A stretch of 17,836 bases of DNA from BRH-c25 sp035417425 (lineage in GTDB: Bacteria > Bacillota > Clostridia > Lutisporales > Lutisporaceae): contig DAOLPD010000048.1 in the NCBI GenBank assembly GCA_035417425.1, positions 1 to 17,836 on the forward strand, written 5' to 3'. Position 1 is the first letter of the stretch, and every line of letters starts with the position of its first letter. The translations under genes were made by a program, and so were the position numbers. The notes below the pieces were generated by a model. It was given only the letters and a program-made list of their open reading frames with translations. It was not told the DNA's origin and made no database searches. Of the stretch, positions 13,855 to 17,836 are shown in pieces.

Positions 13855-14164
13855 AATTCCACCTCTTTCTTTCAAATTTGGTTGTGATAATAATAAATTT
13901 TTGCTTTCTCTCTTGATCAACACCTCCAAATGATATATAAAGCTATTTAAAACACAACCTAAATTCGTCACTTGTTTCATAATTAAACATCGTAGACGTT
14001 TATCTTAATTCTATTATAACCTATTTTTTTTACAATTTCTTGCAAACGAACCCTGCCAAAATGCGATTAACCATTCCTATCCATAGCTATCCGTTTTTAT
14101 TCGAGATAGCCTATAAACTTTATCGGAACTCCTCCGTTTTCGGCAGTTTTCCTTATAGGTTCAC
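13855..14164. other. Intergenic region between the peptide gene and the DUF362 gene
   Basis: A TATAAT on the minus strand (14018-14013) lacks a well-spaced -35 (TTGCAA is 21 nt away). Just downstream, AAACGTC-TAC-GATGTTT (14001-13985) can form a small hairpin. A second GGAGGTG (13930-13924) has no start codon at the right distance. Near the DUF362 stop, CTATAA (14111-14116) and TTATAG (14153-14158) bracket smaller complementary segments (GGAACT/AGTTTTCC, CCG-TTTT-CGG), a branched hairpin without T-tract that may end the DUF362 transcript. Confidence 0.35.
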
Positions 14165-15088
14165 TTAATCTCCATGAAAGGTCAATATCTTCGGCCTGTC
14201 TATAGCTATGCTTTCGCCTAAAGCTGCCATGCTGAACATTTCTTCCGCCTGCACAATCGGTACGCCTTTCATATTTATTTTTTTTATATCAGCCTGTCCC
14301 AAACCCCTTCTATGCAATTCAAAAAGATAATGCACTGCTTGAGGCAGCAAACCCATCATTCTTGCCGCCACTGCATCCGCCGCCACAGGGTCCGTACCGG
14401 CTACAATGAGATTGGAGCTTACAGCCTTGCCGTCGCTGGGGCCCGTCCATACCATGCCGTTCATCCCCGAGAGTAAAGTAATATCTATCGGTAAAACCTC
14501 ACCCATTGCTGCAATGAAATTATGCAGGTCCTCATGAATACCCAGCTTCTTTTTCGGCATTCCGTGGATTTCGGCGGGAGGCCATGAAAGGGCCACGTTT
14601 TTTATTCCCAGGGATACCGTAGCTTCCTTGTGCATTTTTATTGGTGTAAAAGAAATATGTACATCCATCTCTTCACACAGCTTATTTATTTTAATTGAAG
14701 AAACAATATCATGGTTGAGGCTTAGTTCGATATAGGGTCCATAATTAAGATCCATGAATTCAATTTCTTCCTCACGAATTATCCTGTTAAAGCCGATTTC
14801 TTCAAAAACCTGCTGCGTAGGCGCGCCCCCGGAGCCGGCAGCGACTACAATCCTTGAGGGATTGAATTTCTTGGCATATTTTATTACTTTTCTCAATAAG
14901 TCAGGATGAACAACGGTTCCGGTACTGGCGGGCTTATTGTCCACCATATTTGCGGTTATTACCACACAAGCTCCCTGTCCGATTATTTTTGGAGCTTCTA
15001 TCATATTCAGTACAACTTCCACACAGTTTTCTGATTTTGAGGCATCGACAATTGCTGTCACCGGGTCCTGAATCTTTCTTTTGCGCAC
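14165..15088 (-). CDS. DUF362 domain protein
   Basis: A 307-residue protein of the DUF362 family, whose members are often fused to ferredoxin domains; this one has no Cys-rich ferredoxin part. Recognisable segments include the NMVDNKPASTGTVVHPDLLR region, the glycine-rich VVAAGSGGAPTQQVFEEIGF, the stretch PIKMHKEATVSLGIKNVA and the late motif LIVAGTDPVAADAVAARMMG, all typical of the family. The reaction is not known. The start is GTG at 15088 with GGGGAGGTG 7 nt upstream. The ribosome-binding site lies in a long stem whose other arm overlaps the stop of the upstream pseudouridine synthase (42-bp gap), so expression may depend on translation of that gene. Confidence 0.85.
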   Translation of the reverse strand: MRKRKIQDPVTAIVDASKSENCVEVVLNMIEAPKIIGQGACVVITANMVDNKPASTGTVVHPDLLRKVIKYAKKFNPSRIVVAAGSGGAPTQQVFEEIGFNRIIREEEIEFMDLNYGPYIELSLNHDIVSSIKINKLCEEMDVHISFTPIKMHKEATVSLGIKNVALSWPPAEIHGMPKKKLGIHEDLHNFIAAMGEVLPIDITLLSGMNGMVWTGPSDGKAVSSNLIVAGTDPVAADAVAARMMGLLPQAVHYLFELHRRGLGQADIKKINMKGVPIVQAEEMFSMAALGESIAIDRPKILTFHGD

Positions 15089-15132
15089 AAAAAAACACCT
15101 CCCCTAAAATATTCCCTTGGCAGGTGTTTTTT
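15089..15132 (-). promoter_or_regulatory. Terminator-like hairpin covering the DUF362 ribosome-binding site
   Basis: On the minus strand AAAAAACACCT (15132-15122) pairs with AGGTGTTTTTT (15100-15090) over 11 bp, enclosing 21 nt with further CC/GG pairing. The 3' arm contains the AGGTG of the DUF362 ribosome-binding site and ends in seven T, one base before the GTG start. Confidence 0.65.
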
Positions 15133-16123
15133 ATACCCACTCCGTTCCAAACAGCGAAGCAGCCGTCATTGCAGCAGTTTGATCCAGTTTGCAATTAAAA
15201 ATCCTTCCTTTAAGATAGCTTATATCCTCATGTACTTCTTCAAAAGCAACCTTGTGGGCATGAAGGAACTGATGCTTCAGGCCGTATCTTTTTCTGAAGT
15301 ATTCATTTATTGCCTTATCGCCATATTTCACATCACCTGCAAGAGGGTGGCCCAGGTATGCAAAATGAGCTCTTATCTGATGGGACCTTCCGGTCACAAG
15401 CTCTGCCTCAAGGAGTGAAAACTGCGTGCCCAGCTCCCTGATGCTTTCTGATACGGCAAGGGTTCTGAATATTGTATGTATCTGCTTCCCATCTCCGGTT
15501 CCGGTCTCTTTAACAGTAACAATGTTCCTGTCCCGGTCTTTTTCCAGGAATCCTTTTATCTCGCCGCTTTTATCCATTTTTCCGGCTGTAATGCAAAGGT
15601 AGAGCTTTCTTATTCCTCTTTCCCTGATGGAATGGTTTACTGCCTTAAGTGCCTTGTAGTTCTTTGCTATTATGACAATGCCGCTGGTGTTCCTGTCAAG
15701 CCGGTTGCACACTGCCGGCGAGAAGGTCCGGGATTCGTCAGCTTCCTTTTCATTGAATATATGGTACAATGCCCTGTCCAGAAGAGTATCGGTGTCCCCC
15801 GGTTTATCAGGATGGGTGAGCAGTCCTGCAGGCTTATCGGCAATTATTATATTGGCATCCTCATATATCAGATCAATGCTTCCGGCCGGTTTTACCGAGG
15901 GTATCGCAATCTTTGCAGCCCTTTCCGGCTCTTCAATATACAGCTGCAGCAGGTCCCCCTCTTTAAGCATTTGGTTTTCCTTCACCCGCTTGCCGTTAAG
16001 CTTGACCTTGTTTTTCCTGAAAAGCTTGTATATATCCCCCAGGGAATAATCCTTCAGATATTTTCTTAAGAACCTGTCTGCCCTTTGGCCCGCTTCATTT
16101 TCAGTTAGCCTGATTTCGAACAT
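15131..16123 (-). CDS. RluA/RluC family pseudouridine synthase (copy 3)
   Basis: A 330-residue third member of the family in this window, more divergent from copies 1 and 2. An S4 domain (about 13-63, with DIYKLFRKNKVKLNGKRV) precedes the catalytic domain. Catalytic Asp143 lies in NRLDRNTSGIV, and VTGRSHQIRAHFAYLGHPLAGD is intact. The length and motif forms recall RluC-type enzymes of Bacillota that modify 23S rRNA, but the site cannot be fixed. The ATG at 16123 (MFEIRL) has AGAGG 6 nt upstream; the extension to 16171 lacks one. DUF362 follows 42 bp downstream on the same strand. Confidence 0.92.
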   Translation of the reverse strand: MFEIRLTENEAGQRADRFLRKYLKDYSLGDIYKLFRKNKVKLNGKRVKENQMLKEGDLLQLYIEEPERAAKIAIPSVKPAGSIDLIYEDANIIIADKPAGLLTHPDKPGDTDTLLDRALYHIFNEKEADESRTFSPAVCNRLDRNTSGIVIIAKNYKALKAVNHSIRERGIRKLYLCITAGKMDKSGEIKGFLEKDRDRNIVTVKETGTGDGKQIHTIFRTLAVSESIRELGTQFSLLEAELVTGRSHQIRAHFAYLGHPLAGDVKYGDKAINEYFRKRYGLKHQFLHAHKVAFEEVHEDISYLKGRIFNCKLDQTAAMTAASLFGTEWV

Positions 16124-16196
16124 ATTACACCTCTGCACGTTATTTGTTATTTTTATATTTTGCGCTGTCATACAGGAATTATAGCTGTAGAATAAA

Positions 16197-16228
16197 TGTG
16201 GGCTATAAGTATTAACTTATGGCCCACA
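16197..16228 (-). terminator. Terminator after the cupin gene
   Basis: TGTGGGCTATAAG and CTTATGGCCCACA form a 13-bp stem with one mismatch and a 6-nt loop, 5 bp after the cupin stop, followed on the minus strand by TTTATTCT. Confidence 0.65.
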
Positions 16229-16232
16229 GCTT

Positions 16233-16574
16233 TTATGCAATCCCCGGGGAGAAGACACAGTACAATACCAGATCCGTATCTCCCGTATTAATAAATCCGT
16301 GTTCGCTGCCTATATTGGCAGCTACAATTGTACCTTTTTCCGCCTTTCGCCTTTCACCGTTAACCAGCGCCGAACCTTCTCCTTCAATTACATAAATTAC
16401 TTCAAGCACCTCATGGGTATGGGGAATGATTTCCCCTCCCGGCTTAACGGTAGTCAGGTGTGCGGAAAGCCTGCCGTTTTCCTCTTGTTTTGTTAACAGC
16501 CTTCCGTATACTTCATTGTGTTTTGGATTTTTTACCGGTTCAACATCCTTTTGGTTTCTGATAACTGAATTCAT
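16233..16574 (-). CDS. Small cupin-domain protein
   Basis: A 113-residue single-domain cupin (double-stranded beta-barrel). The metal-binding motif 1 is visible as GGEIIPHTHEVLEVIYVIEG with His52, His54 and Glu58. Motif 2 is present as GTIVAANIGSEHGFIN with His92, its usual Pro-x-Gly replaced by Asn-Ile-Gly. A bound divalent metal is therefore likely. Such proteins range from isomerases to small-molecule binders, and the substrate cannot be told. The ATG at 16574 follows GAAGGG with 5 nt spacing. The gene is 14 bp after the MaoC gene and likely shares its transcript. Confidence 0.9.
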   Translation of the reverse strand: MNSVIRNQKDVEPVKNPKHNEVYGRLLTKQEENGRLSAHLTTVKPGGEIIPHTHEVLEVIYVIEGEGSALVNGERRKAEKGTIVAANIGSEHGFINTGDTDLVLYCVFSPGIA

Positions 16575-16588
16575 AAAGTCCCTTCTTT

Positions 16589-17002
16589 CTATTCTCTAGG
16601 TGCTATTACAAGAGCTTCGCCGTCCAGTACTTCAACCCCGTCCTGGTTATAGCAGCTTGTTTTTAATTTTACTCTGCCTTTCTCCAGCTTTTCTACAACC
16701 TCCGCAACAGCTTTTACAGTATCCCCTATTTTTACAGGAGCCTTAAAGCTGAGCTGCTGTGAAAGGTAAATGGTTCCGGGGCCCGGAAGCTGCATTCCCA
16801 GTACTGCAGAAATCAAGCCTGCCGACAGCATCCCGTGAGCTATTCTCCCTCCGAATTTTGTGTTCTTCATTGCTTCATGATTAATATGCGCAGGATTGAG
16901 GTCCCCTGTTATTCCTGCAAACATATACACGTCAGTTTCGCTTATTGTCTTCTCGAAGCTTGCCTTATCCCCCACATTTATCTGTTCGTATGTCTTGCCC
17001 AT
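16589..17002 (-). CDS. MaoC-like (R)-specific enoyl-CoA hydratase
   Basis: A 137-residue single hot-dog-fold hydratase that adds water to a trans-2-enoyl-CoA to give an (R)-3-hydroxyacyl-CoA. The catalytic segment FAGITGDLNPAHIN, with Asp34 and His39, matches the hydratase 2 motif of PhaJ and MaoC proteins. It is followed by FGGRIAHGML, also a family hallmark. The size equals the usual single-domain form, which works as a dimer. The ATG at 17002 has GAGGAG 5 nt upstream. It heads a two-gene unit with the cupin gene. No polyester or fatty-acid genes are near, so the chain length and pathway are open. Confidence 0.93.
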   Translation of the reverse strand: MGKTYEQINVGDKASFEKTISETDVYMFAGITGDLNPAHINHEAMKNTKFGGRIAHGMLSAGLISAVLGMQLPGPGTIYLSQQLSFKAPVKIGDTVKAVAEVVEKLEKGRVKLKTSCYNQDGVEVLDGEALVIAPRE

Positions 17003-17047
17003 TTCATCTCCTCCTCAATTAATGATAACGGTGTGCTTATGGAAAAG

Positions 17048-17076
17048 ATTGTACGCTTTAATATCCTATATTTAAA
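17048..17076 (-). promoter_or_regulatory. Possible promoter of the MaoC-cupin unit
   Basis: On the minus strand TTTAAA (17076-17071), 17 nt, TACAAT (17053-17048), about 45 bp before the MaoC start. The -35 is weak. Confidence 0.4.
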
Positions 17077-17151
17077 TATATCATAGGTGCGCACTGTTTC
17101 AAATACTTCAGCCAAAATTATCAGCTATTGTTTCTTTCTCCGGGCAGCCTT

Positions 17152-17691
17152 TCAAAGCTGCACCGGAGTATCAGAAACAAATAAACCCTCAAGCAATATG
17201 GTAACTGTCTGTTCTTCTTTTAATATGCAATTTTGTTTTACAGCTTTCCCATCAAGCAATATTTTTTTATTCCTGATAAGCTCACAAATCTTGCTTCTGC
17301 TCAGATTGTGAATTCTGCCTCCGAGAATCGCATCAATCCGCCATCTTCCCAGTACCTTATCCAATATTATTTCAATTTCATTTACTCCTTCATTTTTAAG
17401 CTCCAATAAATTGAGGTGACCGCAGCTGCTAACATTTTGAAAGCATTCAGCTTCCTCACTATGTTCTTCATCCTCAAGTTGTTTGCTTTTAGATATTCCT
17501 AATAATCGGTTCCAAGTGTGCCCGTTTTTACATTTGAAAATGGCGTATTCATAAATGTTCTTCCCGTTTGCATTATGCCTTCTTTTTGTCGAGTCTTCAA
17601 AAACCACCTTCCTGCCGCAATTATGACAATACCTCTCAACCTTATTATTAGTGGAAGTATCAATCAACTCCCAATGATATATTCTTTTCAC
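17152..17691 (-). CDS. Zinc-ribbon and S4-domain protein, function unknown
   Basis: A 179-residue protein with two parts. The N-terminal part has YCHNCGRKVVF (Cys22, Cys25) and FKCKNGHTWNR (Cys54, His58), a likely zinc ribbon. The C-terminal part (about 114-168) has an S4-type RNA-binding pattern: RWRIDAILGGRIHNLSRSKI, then KKILLDGKAV and an acidic turn before VTILL. An acidic linker joins them. It has no catalytic domain, so an RNA- or ribosome-binding role is an inference. The start is GTG at 17691, with AGGAG 4 nt upstream and AGGAGGG further upstream. A 10-codon ORF and competing hairpins precede it, which may control translation. Confidence 0.75.
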   Translation of the reverse strand: MKRIYHWELIDTSTNNKVERYCHNCGRKVVFEDSTKRRHNANGKNIYEYAIFKCKNGHTWNRLLGISKSKQLEDEEHSEEAECFQNVSSCGHLNLLELKNEGVNEIEIILDKVLGRWRIDAILGGRIHNLSRSKICELIRNKKILLDGKAVKQNCILKEEQTVTILLEGLFVSDTPVQL

Positions 17692-17715
17692 AGTGCTCCT
17701 GCCCTCCTGTACTTA

Positions 17716-17740
17716 AGGGAGGAACAGCTCTGTCCTCCCT
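17716..17740 (-). promoter_or_regulatory. Strong hairpin between the leader ORF and the zinc-ribbon/S4 gene
   Basis: AGGGAGGA and TCCTCCCT form a perfect 8-bp stem, with ACA/TGT able to extend it inside. On the minus strand its 3' arm (TCCTCC) could instead pair with the GGAGGG at 17706-17701, in front of the GTG start. There is no T-tract, so it is not a simple terminator. Confidence 0.6.
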
Positions 17741-17743
17741 GTA

Positions 17744-17776
17744 TTAATTCAGGTATGACAGGTTATTTGCCGGCAT
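17744..17776 (-). CDS. Putative 10-residue leader peptide MPANNLSYLN
   Basis: The minus strand has ATG at 17776 with a near-ideal AAGGGAGGTG 5 nt upstream, ten codons and TAA. The ORF ends 3 bp before the hairpin at 17716-17740 and 52 bp before the start of the zinc-ribbon/S4 gene. So strong a ribosome-binding site on so short a frame suggests a translated leader. The peptide shows no run of a single amino acid that would point to amino-acid attenuation. Confidence 0.45.
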   Translation of the reverse strand: MPANNLSYLN

Positions 17777-17836
17777 AAAAACACCTCCCTTAATATACTC
17801 TCATTTTCTTTAAATATCTTCATGTTTCGTAGATTT

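Noticed and set aside
13855..13980. N-terminal extension of the 53-residue peptide to 95 residues
   Set aside because: The ATG at 13980 has no ribosome-binding site, while the ATG at 13854 has AAAGAGGTGG just before it.
15476..16069. Plus-strand ORF of 197 codons
   Set aside because: It is antisense to the third pseudouridine synthase, whose motifs are complete, and shows no recognisable domain.
17140..17166. GC-rich hairpin at the end of the zinc-ribbon/S4 gene as a terminator
   Set aside because: The stem has a bulge and lies mostly within the coding end, and neither strand has a T-tract after it.
1..17836. CRISPR array, prophage, transposase or integrated element
   Set aside because: No regularly spaced direct repeats, no phage or transposase proteins and no att-like duplication next to the tRNA were seen.

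Overview
The window looks like a chromosomal segment of a spore-forming, low- to mid-GC Bacillota, most likely of the class Clostridia. This rests on a GerW-family sporulation gene, a T-box leader ahead of pheS, strong AGGAGG ribosome-binding sites, frequent GTG and TTG starts, and DUF421/DUF4363, DUF2953 and DUF6273 genes. A genus cannot be named from the sequence. There is no phage, transposase, CRISPR array or rRNA. Almost every gene is a housekeeping or regulatory gene of recognisable family, so the less explained material lies between the genes.

Layout, left to right. The 5' end of pheS (minus strand, cut by the window edge) sits behind a complete T-box leader whose specifier reads UUC (Phe). 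Next is a minus-strand unit of four overlapping genes: a TetR regulator, an ABC ATPase and two ABC-2 permeases. It resembles self-regulated drug-export cassettes. A small three-helix membrane protein is transcribed divergently from a back-to-back promoter and runs convergently, with overlapping 3' ends, into a secreted or lipid-anchored metallophosphoesterase. A palindromic element separates the latter from a membrane-anchored, Ala/Glu-rich DUF6273 protein. A tRNA-Val(GAC) follows, with its own promoter and terminator.

The middle holds a minus-strand operon: ECF sigma factor, soluble zinc-finger anti-sigma-like protein, DUF2953 membrane protein, GerW. This arrangement suggests an ECF-controlled set with a sporulation link. 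Across a 282-bp divergent spacer full of nested inverted repeats lies a two-CBS-domain protein, followed by a DUF421-DUF4363 pair on the plus strand.

The right part is almost entirely minus strand. It has two tandem RluA-family pseudouridine synthases, a roughly 145-bp imperfect inverted repeat, a 53-codon peptide gene with its own ribosome-binding site and terminator, and a third RluA-family synthase coupled to a DUF362 gene whose start lies in a terminator-like hairpin. A MaoC hydratase/cupin pair follows. Last is a zinc-ribbon plus S4-domain protein preceded by a 10-codon leader ORF and competing hairpins. Four S4-type RNA-binding proteins within about 6 kb is the clearest theme of this part.

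The candidates for something undescribed are the leader-peptide arrangement at 17690-17790, the 53-residue peptide gene with the neighbouring large inverted repeat, and the structured divergent region at 9640-9921. All three are inferences from sequence pattern only.
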